Of a stretch of 64,000 bases of DNA, positions 50,470 to 60,068 are shown piece by piece. Below the pieces are notes generated by a model, which ran no database searches, was not told the DNA's origin, and saw nothing but the letters and a program-made list of their open reading frames with translations. Positions within the stretch are counted from its first letter, which is position 1; every line of letters starts with the position of its first letter. The DNA lies in NCBI RefSeq assembly GCF_000024945.1, contig NC_013520.1, positions 172,001-236,000 of the forward strand, given 5' to 3'. The translations under genes were made by a program, and so were the position numbers. This DNA is from Veillonella parvula DSM 2008. GTDB lineage: Bacteria > Bacillota > Negativicutes > Veillonellales > Veillonellaceae.

Positions 50470-51648
50470 TTATTTTAGTTTTAAACCAATCCAAAGGGCA
50501 GAGATTATAAATAGACCACCACTTGCCCAGAATAAGGTAGTAAAACCTAGCCAAGCCATTAGGCTTGCACCACCGACAGCACCTAAGAAATAGCCAAGAA
50601 ATAAACTTGATTGGTTGTAGGAGAATACTTGTCCCGTAAACTCACGAGGCGTTTTTGAAGAAAGATAGGTGTTTAATGCCGGTAACATACCACCTAGGCC
50701 GAAGCCCTGTAAAAATCGAATAAGTGCTAATTGGTAAACATCAGTCACATAGGCTTGAGGGATGTTAAATAAGCCTACATAAATAAGAGATACGACTAAT
50801 ACCTTGCGAGGTCCAATTTTATCAACTAATTTACCGAGCGGTGAACTACTTATCAATTGAGCAATACCCATAGCTGAGAAGACAGTGCCTGCAATAAATG
50901 CTAGATTTTCAGTGTTGCTCGGAACAATACCTTTGATATATACGGAGATAACAGGTTGTAAGGACATGATGCATATAGCATAAATAAATGATGCTATACA
51001 CAATGCTACAATACTATTAAATTCAGGAATTTGTTCTTTTAGCTTGCTAATAGATAGTTTTTCAACATTAGGCTTTGGTACATAATTTTCATGGATAAAA
51101 ATAGTAGCTAGCAAACCTGCAAAACCCATGAGAATGCCAACTAAGATGAAGCCATTACGAATACCTATAGTATCTGCAATATATCCACCTAATAAAGGGC
51201 CGATTAGAGAACCCGCTAGATTGGCCGAAGCTAATAGACCCAGTGCCCAACCAGTTCGTTCGATGGGGGACTCTGAGGCTATTAATGTAATGGTTGCAGA
51301 ATAAAAACCACTCACTAGACCTTGTATGAGACGAATGATTACAACCCCTTCAGGTGTTGTTTGAAAGGCGAGCAATAAATTACATAAAGCCATACCAAAG
51401 CTAGATCGTATTAATGTGATTTTACGACCTTTCTTATCAGCTACACGCCCCCAAAAGGGTGCCACTAAACATACGATTAAATAGGTTGCACCAGTTGCTA
51501 AACCTGACCAGAGAGACATAGCCGATGGCGTTTGAACACCTAAATCATGAAAATACAGAGGGAGAATAGGTGCTAATTGGCTCACCCCAAAGGATGTACA
51601 GAATACACATATTAAACTTATATATACCGTACGTTTCCACGTTTCCAA
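50470..51648 (-). CDS. MFS efflux transporter, MdtG-like
   Basis: 392 residues with 12 predicted helices. The MFS motif A between helices 2 and 3 reads GRVADKKGRKITL, and motif C-like LGPLLGGYIAD (SLIGPLLGGYIADTIG) is near residue 145, typical of drug-proton antiporters of the DHA1 group. It probably exports small toxic compounds; the substrate is unknown. An AGGAGAGA precedes the start on the minus strand. Confidence 0.85.
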   Translation of the reverse strand: METWKRTVYISLICVFCTSFGVSQLAPILPLYFHDLGVQTPSAMSLWSGLATGATYLIVCLVAPFWGRVADKKGRKITLIRSSFGMALCNLLLAFQTTPEGVVIIRLIQGLVSGFYSATITLIASESPIERTGWALGLLASANLAGSLIGPLLGGYIADTIGIRNGFILVGILMGFAGLLATIFIHENYVPKPNVEKLSISKLKEQIPEFNSIVALCIASFIYAICIMSLQPVISVYIKGIVPSNTENLAFIAGTVFSAMGIAQLISSSPLGKLVDKIGPRKVLVVSLIYVGLFNIPQAYVTDVYQLALIRFLQGFGLGGMLPALNTYLSSKTPREFTGQVFSYNQSSLFLGYFLGAVGGASLMAWLGFTTLFWASGGLFIISALWIGLKLK

Positions 51649-51946
51649 AGTATCTCTCCTTCACTAGTCCTAGTACAATTTATAGTACCAGAAAATTAGT
51701 AATTCTATATCTTTTTGATTTCATCCCCAATATTAAGTCAGGAAGCTTGTCATTTGCAATGGTGTCTTGAATCCAGTAGTTGATGGATAAAATAAAAACT
51801 TAGGCTCTCCTTTCCACAAAATAATCAGTAGGAACTGATAATATATGTAATCTCAGTATACTATTAGTGTTTAAAGGAAAACAATATTAGTAGATAAGAT
51901 TTATATAAAACATAAATTACTATAATAGATAAGGAATCATGATAAA
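51649..51946. other. Divergent intergenic region
   Basis: Promoter region of the MFS gene on the minus strand. AGTACAATTTATAGTACC at 51671-51688 is an imperfect dyad that could bind a repressor. ATCAGT-AGGA-ACTGAT at about 51824-51839 is a small hairpin. No coding sequence recognised. Confidence 0.4.
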
Positions 51947-52063
51947 ATGTTAGCAGAATTGGTTTCGTATCCGAGAAATTATGAAGCTGCTTATATTTTA
52001 AAGCAATCAGGTTATAGACGAACGTTTGCATACAAAACTACATATGATTTTTCTGTAAGTTAG
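51947..52063 (+). CDS. Possible 38-residue small protein
   Basis: ATG 51947 opens a frame of 38 codons (MLAELVSYPRNYEAAYILKQ, then a basic aromatic tail ending DFSVS) with AAGGA 11 bases upstream and TATAAT at 51921-51926. It ends 22 bp before the next gene. It may be a real small gene or the residue of a longer one; I do not recognise it. Confidence 0.35.
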   Translation: MLAELVSYPRNYEAAYILKQSGYRRTFAYKTTYDFSVS

Positions 52064-52085
52064 TTTTTTTATTGGAGTAAATATA

Positions 52086-52559
52086 ATGTATAAATATATT
52101 GCTATACTTTTTTTGTTAGGTATAATAGTCTCACAGTCTTTATTAATCTTCATTAACTATGATTATAATAAATACTATGCTTTTGGAAGATATAAATTGC
52201 ATGCTAACTATTCATTTGAAGATACATGGCGTGATAATGGATTTGAGCGACTTATTTATAGCTATAGAAAGGTAGATAATAAATTGTACACTTATGGAGA
52301 ATCTGGGATAACTATTATTACGATGAATGTCATAAATCCTAAAATTATAAAGATTCCAAATGATGAATATTATGAGTCTGTGCGTAAATATGGAAGAACT
52401 AATAAATATGCTAACTCATTAGAAGAATTATCTAACATCTATGGGAATGATTTTATTGTTTTAAATCGCTTAGAAGAATTAGATAGTGATGACTATTCCA
52501 TTGTCAAAGAAATTATTGAGCAAGGTAAGGATAAAGCGAAGAAATCATCCTTGTTTTGA
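52086..52559 (+). CDS. Hypothetical protein with N-terminal membrane anchor
   Basis: 157 residues, unrecognised. Residues 4-24 are hydrophobic (IAILFLLGIIVSQSLLIFINY), then a Tyr/Asn/Lys-rich extracytoplasmic domain with predicted strands and a C-terminal Lys-rich helix. GGAG precedes the ATG. Its AT-rich codon use is unlike the biosynthetic neighbours. Confidence 0.5.
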   Translation: MYKYIAILFLLGIIVSQSLLIFINYDYNKYYAFGRYKLHANYSFEDTWRDNGFERLIYSYRKVDNKLYTYGESGITIITMNVINPKIIKIPNDEYYESVRKYGRTNKYANSLEELSNIYGNDFIVLNRLEELDSDDYSIVKEIIEQGKDKAKKSSLF

Positions 52560-52645
52560 TGAGTTATTAGCAATAATTAGCAATATATAGGAATGTATGC
52601 TAATAATTTTTCCATAATAGAACAACAATCAGAAATTAAAACTTC

Positions 52646-52675
52646 TTGACTTTCATTCTATAGAAACATTATAAT
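52646..52675 (+). promoter_or_regulatory. trp operon promoter
   Basis: TTGACT (52646-52651), 18-bp spacer, TATAAT (52670-52675). Transcription would start near 52682, giving a T-box leader of about 350 nt before trpE. Confidence 0.65.
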
Positions 52676-52681
52676 CAGATT

Positions 52682-53028
52682 ATAATTTTATACTCGCCTG
52701 TTAGAAACCGATGAGGTGGAGATAAAAATAGGAAATGCACTCACAGAGAGCGGGATTAGCTGAGAACCCGTAGTACGCAGCTTATTAAATGGACCACCGA
52801 GGGCGCATGGAAAAGAATGAACTTTCACAGTCATTCCTAGTATGGTGCGACGTCACACGAGCGTTAGTCGTGAGGGATATGTTAGTATCCTGCGAAAGGG
52901 GAATGCATTGCATTCAAACAAGGTGGTACCGCGATTTATAGCATAATACTAGTATTCTTGATACTTTTATAAGCATAGAACTATAAACTCGTCCTTGACG
53001 TTACATTGTCATGGGCGAGTTTTTTTTA
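52682..53028 (+). ncRNA. T-box leader, tryptophan-specific
   Basis: Stem I contains the GATGAGG start, the distal AGAGAGCGGGATTAGCTGAGAACCCG region and a specifier loop in which the Trp codon TGG lies at 52790-52792 followed by ACC. The antiterminator T-box AAGGTGGTACCGCG is at 52920-52933. The terminator stem (CTCGTCC...GGGCGAG, 52988-53020) ends in eight T. Uncharged tRNA-Trp should stabilise the antiterminator and turn on trp transcription. The specifier identity is inferred from position and from the downstream genes. Confidence 0.93.
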
Positions 53029-53054
53029 TTGGCAAACGCCAGATGGAGGTTCTC

Positions 53055-54524
53055 ATGATTTTCCCTAGTCTTGACCGTGTGAAAGCTATCGCACCGGGCT
53101 ACGATATCGTGCCTGTATATATGGAAATTTTATCCGACGTACGCACGCCGATTAGTGTGTTGAAAGCGTTAAAACAAGTGAGCAGTCATACGTACTTGCT
53201 TGAAAGTGCGGATAATAGTAATCATTGGGGCCGTTACTCCTTCTTGGGCTATGATCCTAAGATTGAGCTTTTCTGCAAAAACCATCAAATGACCATCAAA
53301 GACGGGACAACACGTACCTTTGCGTGTTCTGATCCTGCAGTAGAGATTCGCAATATTTTGAGTCAATATAAAAGTCCTCGCTTAGAAGAGTTACCAACTT
53401 TTACAGGTGGTTTTGTAGGCTACTTCGCATGTGAATACATTCGCTATATCGAGCCAACATTGGATTTCCCAACGCCAAATGATGACTCTGCCATGGTAAA
53501 CGATGTAGACCTTATGCTCTTTGATAAAGTTATAGCTTTTGACCACTACAAAAATAAAATTTATTTAATCGCTAACATCAGCACAAATGATTTAGAACGT
53601 AACTACAACAAGGCTGAGCTCGAATTGAAAACTCTTGCTGATCTCGTTGTAAACGGCAAAGAGGCGGATGTGCCAAAAGGCGTTCTTAAAACAGAGTTTA
53701 CCTCTGAATTCACAAAGGATGAGTTTGAAGCAGTTGTTAAAAAGACGCAGCACTACATCAAGGAAGGGGATATCTTCCAATGTGTTGTATCTAATCGCCG
53801 CGAAGCCGAGTTTGAAGGGAGCTTGTTAAATGCATACCGCGTATTGCGTACATTGAATCCATCTCCATACATGTTCTATCTATCTGGTGGCGATGTAGAG
53901 CTCACAGGGGCTTCTCCAGAAACATTGGTAAAACTGACAGATGGCAAAATGTACACTTTCCCAATTGCAGGTACCATGCGTCGTGGCAAAAACGAAGCAG
54001 AGGACCTCGCTATTGAGGAAAAACTCATTAATGACGAAAAAGAATTGGCTGAACATAACATGCTCGTTGATCTTGGTCGCAACGATTTAGGTAAAATTTC
54101 TAAATTCGGTTCCGTAAAAGTAGAAGCGTTACATATGTTGCAACGTTTCTCCCATGTAATTCACATTACATCTACTGTAAGCGGTGACATTCAAGAGGGC
54201 AAAGATGCACTCGATGCTATCGGTGCTACATTGCCGGCAGGCACATTGTCTGGGGCGCCTAAGATTCGTGCTATCGAAATTTTACACGAACTTGAAAAAA
54301 GCCCACGCGGCGTATACGGCGGCGCTGTAGGTTACATCGATTTCTCCGGTAACATGGATGTATGTATCGGCATCCGCATGGCCATGAATAAAGGCGGTAA
54401 GGTATATGTTCGCGCTGGCGCAGGCATCGTTCGAGATAGCGTTCCTGAAAGCGAGTTTAATGAAACCTTGATAAAAGGCCAATCCATGATTTCCGCAATT
54501 ACAAATGCACAGGAGGTAGAATAA
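53055..54524 (+). CDS. trpE: Anthranilate synthase component I
   Basis: 489 residues from ATG 53055 with GGAGG upstream; longer frames lie inside the T-box terminator. Chorismate-binding motifs: SPSPYMFYLSGGDVELTGASPETLVKL, PIAGTMRRGKNEAEDLAIEEKL, DLGRNDLGKIS, and LPAGTLSGAPKIRAIEI. An N-terminal LLES-like segment (TYLLESADN) is the tryptophan feedback site. It makes anthranilate from chorismate with TrpG. Overlaps trpG by one base. Confidence 0.96.
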   Translation: MIFPSLDRVKAIAPGYDIVPVYMEILSDVRTPISVLKALKQVSSHTYLLESADNSNHWGRYSFLGYDPKIELFCKNHQMTIKDGTTRTFACSDPAVEIRNILSQYKSPRLEELPTFTGGFVGYFACEYIRYIEPTLDFPTPNDDSAMVNDVDLMLFDKVIAFDHYKNKIYLIANISTNDLERNYNKAELELKTLADLVVNGKEADVPKGVLKTEFTSEFTKDEFEAVVKKTQHYIKEGDIFQCVVSNRREAEFEGSLLNAYRVLRTLNPSPYMFYLSGGDVELTGASPETLVKLTDGKMYTFPIAGTMRRGKNEAEDLAIEEKLINDEKELAEHNMLVDLGRNDLGKISKFGSVKVEALHMLQRFSHVIHITSTVSGDIQEGKDALDAIGATLPAGTLSGAPKIRAIEILHELEKSPRGVYGGAVGYIDFSGNMDVCIGIRMAMNKGGKVYVRAGAGIVRDSVPESEFNETLIKGQSMISAITNAQEVE

Positions 54525-55090
54525 TGGTACTCCTTATAGATAATTACGATAGTTTTTCCTTTAATTTATACCAATTAGTAGGCTCTATCGATCCAGATAT
54601 TAAAGTCATCCGTAGCGATGAATTAACAGTTGAAGAAATCCGTGCGTTGAAACCGGACTATGTGATACTTTCACCAGGTCCTGGTAGACCAGCTGATGCG
54701 GGCGTATACGAAGACCTATTGCGTGAATGCAAAGGGGAATTCCCAATCCTCGGCGTATGCCTGGGACACCAAGCCATTGGCGAAGTATTCGGCGGCACCG
54801 TATCCTATGCAAAACAAGTAATGCACGGCAAACAAAGCGTGGCGAAACAAGTACACCCATCCAAAATCCTTAAGGGCTTGCCTGAACAATTCGAAGTTGC
54901 ACGATACCACTCTTTGGCGATTATCGATGAAACCATGCCAAGCGAACTCATCGTTACATCCGTTACAGACGACGGCGAAGTAATGAGCGTGGAACACAAA
55001 GACTACCCGATTTATGGAGTGCAATTCCATCCGGAATCTATCATGACACCAAACGGGGAACAAATGATTCGCAATTTCTTAGAAAAATAA
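54524..55090 (+). CDS. trpG: Anthranilate synthase glutaminase component
   Basis: 188 residues, class I glutamine amidotransferase: VLLIDNYDSFSFNLYQ start, nucleophile Cys in ILGVCLGHQAIGE near residue 79, His-Glu in YGVQFHPESIMTPNG near 168. It provides ammonia for TrpE and could also serve aminodeoxychorismate synthase (PabA role), since no second copy is in the window. Followed by a 336-bp structured spacer instead of trpD directly. Confidence 0.95.
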   Translation: MVLLIDNYDSFSFNLYQLVGSIDPDIKVIRSDELTVEEIRALKPDYVILSPGPGRPADAGVYEDLLRECKGEFPILGVCLGHQAIGEVFGGTVSYAKQVMHGKQSVAKQVHPSKILKGLPEQFEVARYHSLAIIDETMPSELIVTSVTDDGEVMSVEHKDYPIYGVQFHPESIMTPNGEQMIRNFLEK

Positions 55091-55426
55091 TCACTGTTTT
55101 GTATTCGAGAGGCTATTCTTAAGCTATAGAACGATAAGGCAGAAATAAGGTCTCTCGGAACTCCAAGTGGCCACCACCCTGTAAAGAAATGACCTGTGCG
55201 TTACTCCGTATAATGCGCAGGATCATTTGATAATAGTTTGTATGAGGGGTATCTATTAAATTGGTATGATTTTTTAGCTGATAGGTGCGATTGGATTATG
55301 TGCGAAGCCGACTTGGCGCCCCGCATAGCGGGGGGTGGTCACTTGGAGGCTGAGGGCAGGATCCAATCGTTACCGACTAGGTAGATATGGTATTAATTTA
55401 ATAGATATCCTCAAAAGGAGATATAA
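55091..55426 (+). ncRNA. Structured, switch-like RNA region between trpG and trpD
   Basis: No long frame. Hairpins: CGAGAG/CTCTCG (55106-55111/55152-55157); AAATGA-CTGTGCGTT with AATGCGCAG-TCATTT (55187-55202/55212-55228). Two long helices compete. Helix X pairs 55161-55179 with 55331-55348 (18 pairs, one bulge, one G-U). Helix Y pairs 55244-55262 with 55395-55412 (about 18 pairs, one bulge, one G-U) and encloses GCGATTGGAT/ATCCAATCGT (55287-55296/55361-55370) and CCCCGC/GCGGGG (55319-55324/55328-55333). X crosses Y and uses the GCGGGG arm. The trpD ribosome site (AAAGGAG, 55414-55420) follows Y by one base. No T-box sequence and no clear terminator are seen. Confidence 0.6.
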
Positions 55427-56437
55427 ATGATTAAAGACGCATTATATGCAGTAACGCATGGTCAAGATTTATCCTACGACCTTGCTAAAGATACAATGAA
55501 CAAGATTATGAGCGGTGATGTACCCGAGGTTCCTATGGCGGGTTTCTTGTGCGCCTTGGCAGCGAAGGGCCCTACTGTAGATGAGGTTACAGCCTTTGCT
55601 GAGGTTATGCGCGAGAAGGCCGGTTCTGTTCCTCACGAAGGTACTGTTGTAGAAATCGTAGGTACTGGCGGTGACGAAGCGAATACCTTCAACATTTCCA
55701 CCACGTCTGGTTTTATCATTTCTGCCGCAGGTATTCCTGTAGCAAAGCATGGTAACCGCAGTGTATCTAGTAAATGTGGTGCTGCCGACTTAATTGAAGC
55801 GTTGGGCGCTAAATTAGAGCTTAACGGCGAGCAAAACAAAGCAGTTCTTAACAAAGCGAATATGTGCTTTATGTTTGCTCCTGTGTATCATCAAGCCATG
55901 AAATATGCAGGTCCTGTACGTAAGGCGTTGGGCGTTCGTACGGTATTTAACATCCTTGGACCTTTGGCAAATCCAGCAGGCGCAACTGTGGAGTTGATGG
56001 GCGTGTACGACAAATCCTTAGTAGAACCGTTGGCGCGTGTATTGGTTAACCTTGGCGTGAAACGCGGTGCTGTGGTACATGGCTTCGACGGTCTTGATGA
56101 GATTACAGCTACCAACAAAACGTACGTATGCGAAATTAATAATGGTACTTTCACAAATTACGAATTCGATCCTAAGGAATATGGTTTCGAATACGCTGAT
56201 AAAACTGAGCTTGAAGGTGGCGACGCAACAGTAAATGCTGAGATTACACGCCGCGTTCTCGGTGGTGAGCAAGGCGGTAAACGTACCGCAGTTCTTCTCA
56301 ATGCTGGCATGGCGATTTACCTTGCAAAAGATGGCATTACATTAGCAGAGGGCATTGAAGAGGCGAAACATATGATCGACTCTGGCAAGGCGCTTGCTAC
56401 AATGGAACAGTTTGTGAAAGCAACCCAAGAGGTGTAA
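55427..56437 (+). CDS. trpD: Anthranilate phosphoribosyltransferase
   Basis: 336 residues. Family motifs: VGTGGDEANTFNISTTSGF (PRPP loop) near residue 77, KHGNRSVSSKCGAADLIEALG near 105, and VRKALGVRTVFNILGPLANPA. It joins anthranilate with PRPP. Separate from TrpG, unlike the enteric TrpGD fusion. AAGGAG lies directly before the ATG, right beside the long helix of the upstream RNA. Ends three bases before trpCF. Confidence 0.95.
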   Translation: MIKDALYAVTHGQDLSYDLAKDTMNKIMSGDVPEVPMAGFLCALAAKGPTVDEVTAFAEVMREKAGSVPHEGTVVEIVGTGGDEANTFNISTTSGFIISAAGIPVAKHGNRSVSSKCGAADLIEALGAKLELNGEQNKAVLNKANMCFMFAPVYHQAMKYAGPVRKALGVRTVFNILGPLANPAGATVELMGVYDKSLVEPLARVLVNLGVKRGAVVHGFDGLDEITATNKTYVCEINNGTFTNYEFDPKEYGFEYADKTELEGGDATVNAEITRRVLGGEQGGKRTAVLLNAGMAIYLAKDGITLAEGIEEAKHMIDSGKALATMEQFVKATQEV

Positions 56438-56440
56438 CCA

Positions 56441-57907
56441 TTGATTTTAGATAAGATTATAGAGGCGACCAAAATTCGGGTAGCCCAAGAAAAACAGGTG
56501 GAATCTCCAGAGTCTGTGAAAGCAACGGCTTTAGCATTACCATCTGATACAGGATTTCCTTTTGAAGCAGCCCTTCGTCAGCAAGACTTCAACTTCATTT
56601 GCGAAGTAAAGAAGGCGTCTCCATCAAAAGGCATCATAGCAGAGCACTTCCCGTATTTAGACATCGCCAAAGAATATGAAGTAGCAGGTGCAGCTGCTAT
56701 CTCTGTTTTGACGGAGCCAGATTTCTTTAAGGGTGATAAAAAATATTTACAAGAGATTGCAAGCGCCGTAAAAATCCCCGTGCTTCGTAAAGACTTTATC
56801 ATCGATGAATACCAAATCTACCAAGCAAAGGTATGGGGCGCTAGTGCAATCCTATTAATCTGTGCATGCCTGGCTGTGCCTACGCTGACAAAGTTCCGTG
56901 AGTTAGCTGATTCTCTTGGCTTATCCTCTTTGGTAGAGGCTCATGATGAACATGAGGTACAAATGGCTATCGATTGCGGTGCCCGCATTATTGGCGTTAA
57001 CAATCGTAACCTCAAGGACTTCACTGTAGATGTACAAAATAGTGTGCGCTTGCGCAATCTCGTGCAAGACGATGTGATCTTCGTATCTGAAAGCGGGCTA
57101 GAAACGCCGGAGGATATTCAAGTGTTGCGGGATAACAATATCGGCGTAGCCTTGATGGGTGAAACCTTCATGCGTTCTCCCAATAAGGTTGAAAAGTTAG
57201 CCTATCTTTATGGACCCACATATTATACGCCTAAGATTAAGATGTGCGGTATTTCTAAAGTGGAAACTATCCTTGCTATAGTCGATGCAAAGCCTGATTA
57301 CATGGGCCTTGTATTTGCACCAAGTAAACGACAAGTCACTGTAGATCAAGCTAAGATTTTAGTAAGTGAGCTACACAAACAATATGCAAATCGATATAAC
57401 AGAAATGTCATACAATGGAGTAATGATGTAGTACAAGAATTTATTAAAACGGTAGGCATTTTTGTCAATGAAACGCTAGATAATCTCGTTACGATTGCCA
57501 CAGAAGTAAATCTTGATGCGGTGCAATTGCACGGTGATGAAGATGAAGCTTTCATCCAATCCTTAAAAGAACGTACTAATGTAGAGGTTTGGAAGGCCGT
57601 TCAAATCCGCAGTGCTGCAGATGCAGAGGCGTGGATCGATAGCAGTGCTGATATGCTATTGTTTGATGCATATCACAAAGACGAGCGAGGCGGTACAGGT
57701 GAAATATTCGACTGGTCTTGCTTAGATGAGTTTGAACGACCGTTTATGCTCGCTGGTGGTATCGATAGCACCAATGTGGCGCGTGCCATTCGTACGGTTC
57801 GACCGTACGGCATCGATATCAGTAGCGGGATTGAAACAGAAGGCGTGAAGGACGATGAGAAGATAAAAGCTTTCACCAACATTGTGAGAACAATAGCAAT
57901 GCCATAG
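56441..57907 (+). CDS. trpCF: Fused indole-3-glycerol phosphate synthase / PRA isomerase
   Basis: 488 residues from a TTG start with GAGGTG upstream. Residues about 1-255 are TrpC (FICEVKKASPSKGII with catalytic Glu and Lys, VLRKDFIIDEYQIYQAKVWGASAILLICA, GVNNRNLKDF, and VSESGLETPEDI). Residues about 265-488 are TrpF: catalytic Cys in KIKMCGISK, PDYMGLVFAPSKRQV, DAVQLHGDED and catalytic Asp in LLFDAYHKDERGGTG. It performs two consecutive steps of tryptophan synthesis. A roughly 20-residue extra segment (NRYNRNVIQWSNDVVQEF) lies within the TrpF half. Such fusions occur in enterics but are not the rule in Firmicutes. Confidence 0.94.
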   Translation: MILDKIIEATKIRVAQEKQVESPESVKATALALPSDTGFPFEAALRQQDFNFICEVKKASPSKGIIAEHFPYLDIAKEYEVAGAAAISVLTEPDFFKGDKKYLQEIASAVKIPVLRKDFIIDEYQIYQAKVWGASAILLICACLAVPTLTKFRELADSLGLSSLVEAHDEHEVQMAIDCGARIIGVNNRNLKDFTVDVQNSVRLRNLVQDDVIFVSESGLETPEDIQVLRDNNIGVALMGETFMRSPNKVEKLAYLYGPTYYTPKIKMCGISKVETILAIVDAKPDYMGLVFAPSKRQVTVDQAKILVSELHKQYANRYNRNVIQWSNDVVQEFIKTVGIFVNETLDNLVTIATEVNLDAVQLHGDEDEAFIQSLKERTNVEVWKAVQIRSAADAEAWIDSSADMLLFDAYHKDERGGTGEIFDWSCLDEFERPFMLAGGIDSTNVARAIRTVRPYGIDISSGIETEGVKDDEKIKAFTNIVRTIAMP

Positions 57908-57949
57908 TATGGCGTGCTAGCAGGAATGGTATATAGAAAGGTAAGTTAT

Positions 57950-59143
57950 ATGAGTGAACAAAGACATGGCTATTTTGGCTCCTTTGGGGGGCAATTTATG
58001 CCAGAAACATTGATGAATGCAGTCATCGAACTAGAAGAGGCGTACAACAAGTACAAAGATGATCCTGATTTCGTACATGAACTTGAGGATTTACATAAAA
58101 AATATACAGGTCGCCCATCTCTTTTATACTATGCGGACCGTATGACAAAGGACCTTGGGGGAGCCAAAATTTATTTAAAACGTGAGGACTTAAACCATAC
58201 TGGTTCTCACAAGTTGAATAATGTAATCGGTCAAATGTTATTGGCAAAACGGATGGGTAAAACTCGTGTTATTGCTGAAACTGGGGCAGGTCAACACGGC
58301 GTGGCAACGGCTACTATTGCTGCGCTGATGGGTATGGAATGCGAAGTATACATGGGTGCAGAGGACTGTGAACGTCAAGCACTTAACGTATATCGTATGG
58401 AATTGCTAGGCGCTAAGGTGCATCCAGTAACAACAGGGACTAGTACATTGAAAGATGCGGTTTCCGAAGCGTTGCGCGAATGGACAAACCGCATGTCAGA
58501 TACGCACTATGTATTGGGCTCTGTTATGGGGGCTCATCCATTCCCTATGATCGTACGCGATTTCCAATCCATTATCAGCCGTGAAGCGCGTGAACAAATC
58601 CTTGAAGTAGAAGGCAAATTGCCAACAGCTGTTATGGCTTGTGTAGGTGGCGGCTCTAATGCGATGGGCATGTTCTATCACTTTATTCCAGATGAAGGGG
58701 TTCGTCTCATCGGTTGTGAAGCAGCAGGTCGCGGCATCGATACTGAGGAACATGCGGCAACAATCGCGAAGGGGTCTGTTGGTATCTTCCATGGCATGAA
58801 ATCCTACTTCTGCCAAGATGAAGACGGTCAAATTGCTCCAGTATATTCTATTTCTGCAGGTCTCGATTACCCTGGCATCGGTCCTGAACATGCGTACTTG
58901 CACGATAGCGGTCGTGCTGAATATGTGCCTGTTACAGATGACGAAGCAGTAGATGCCTTTGAATATTTATCTCGCTTGGAAGGTATTATTCCTGCGATTG
59001 AAAGTGCTCATGCGGTGGCACATGCACGTAAAATTGCTCCTACTATGAGCAAGGACGACATCATTATTATTTGTTTATCTGGTCGCGGTGACAAAGACGT
59101 AGCGGCTATGGCGAAATATAGAGGGGTGGATCTTCATGAGTAA
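57950..59143 (+). CDS. trpB: Tryptophan synthase beta subunit
   Basis: 397 residues from ATG 57950 (GAAAGG upstream); the frame opens earlier without a ribosome site. PLP lysine in [15 protein letters not shown] near residue 87, [13 protein letters not shown] near 110, [11 protein letters not shown] near 233, and [10 protein letters not shown] near 380. It condenses indole with serine. TrpB1-type, expected to pair with TrpA, whose gene overlaps by 8 bp. Confidence 0.96.
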   Translation: MSEQRHGYFGSFGGQFMPETLMNAVIELEEAYNKYKDDPDFVHELEDLHKKYTGRPSLLYYADRMTKDLGGAKIYLKREDLNHTGSHKLNNVIGQMLLAKRMGKTRVIAETGAGQHGVATATIAALMGMECEVYMGAEDCERQALNVYRMELLGAKVHPVTTGTSTLKDAVSEALREWTNRMSDTHYVLGSVMGAHPFPMIVRDFQSIISREAREQILEVEGKLPTAVMACVGGGSNAMGMFYHFIPDEGVRLIGCEAAGRGIDTEEHAATIAKGSVGIFHGMKSYFCQDEDGQIAPVYSISAGLDYPGIGPEHAYLHDSGRAEYVPVTDDEAVDAFEYLSRLEGIIPAIESAHAVAHARKIAPTMSKDDIIIICLSGRGDKDVAAMAKYRGVDLHE

Positions 59144-59927
59144 AATTAAAGACGCTTTCACAAAGGGCAAGGCATTCATCCCGTTCATTAGTGCAGGTGA
59201 CCACGGTATTGAAAATACAGAACGTTATATTCGCATTATGGTAAAAGCCGGTGCAGACATGGTGGAAATCGGTATTCCTTTCTCCGATCCCACAGCGGAA
59301 GGCCCAGTTATCCAAGAAGCAAGTACACGCGCATTATCTACAGGCGTAAAAATCAATGATATCTTCGATATGGTGCGTTGTTTGCGCACAGGTGAAGAAG
59401 CAGTAACCGTGCCACTCGTGTTCATGACCTATTTAAATCCAATCTACGTATTCGGTCGTGAAAAATTCTTTACCCTCTGTGAAGAGGTGGGAATTTCTGG
59501 TGTTATCGTGCCAGACATGCCGTTTGAAGAAAAAGGCGAGCTCGCTAGTGTGGCCCATAAACATGGTGTTGAAGTGGTATCCTTAATTGCGCCAACATCT
59601 GAAAACCGCATCGAAATGATCGCAAAAGACGCAGAAGGCTTTGTATACTGCGTATCCTCACTTGGCGTTACAGGCATGCGCAGTGAAATTAAGACGGATA
59701 TTAAATCCATCGTTGAAACCATTCGCAAATATACAGATATCCCTGTAGCTGTTGGTTTTGGTATTTCTAAGCCAGAACAAGCGGAAACTATGGCGCGCGT
59801 ATCCGATGGAGCCATCGTAGGCTCTGCCATCGTTAAAATCGTGGCAGAACACGGTGAACATGCGGATCAAGCGTTGTTTGATTACGTACAATCCATGAAA
59901 CAAGCTGTTCTAAAGGCTGGCGCATAA
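59136..59927 (+). CDS. trpA: Tryptophan synthase alpha subunit
   Basis: 263 residues, TIM barrel. [20 protein letters not shown] start (typical TAGDP is varied to SAGDH), catalytic Glu in [21 protein letters not shown] near residue 47-52, catalytic Asp in [12 protein letters not shown], and [11 protein letters not shown] near 210. It releases indole to TrpB. AGAGGGG in the trpB end serves as ribosome site. Confidence 0.95.
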   Translation: MSKIKDAFTKGKAFIPFISAGDHGIENTERYIRIMVKAGADMVEIGIPFSDPTAEGPVIQEASTRALSTGVKINDIFDMVRCLRTGEEAVTVPLVFMTYLNPIYVFGREKFFTLCEEVGISGVIVPDMPFEEKGELASVAHKHGVEVVSLIAPTSENRIEMIAKDAEGFVYCVSSLGVTGMRSEIKTDIKSIVETIRKYTDIPVAVGFGISKPEQAETMARVSDGAIVGSAIVKIVAEHGEHADQALFDYVQSMKQAVLKAGA

Positions 59928-59974
59928 CATAATAACTCATATAGCCTTGGGAAAAATTATATAGGGGATAACAT

Positions 59975-60009
59975 AAAAGGACGTTATGCAATGTATAACG
60001 TCCTTTTCA
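59975..60009 (+). terminator. Terminator of the trp operon
   Basis: 13-bp perfect stem AAAAGGACGTTAT/ATAACGTCCTTTT (59975-59987/59995-60007), 7-base loop. Confidence 0.85.
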
Positions 60010-60068
60010 TTGGTTGGTTAATTTAGTTTTGTGTTTTTAGGGCTAGTAATATGTATTATGCGCAAGGC

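Noticed and set aside
55091-55426. Second T-box in the trp operon
   Set aside because: No AAGGTGG-type T-box sequence, no stem I motifs, and no terminator; the structure is of another kind.
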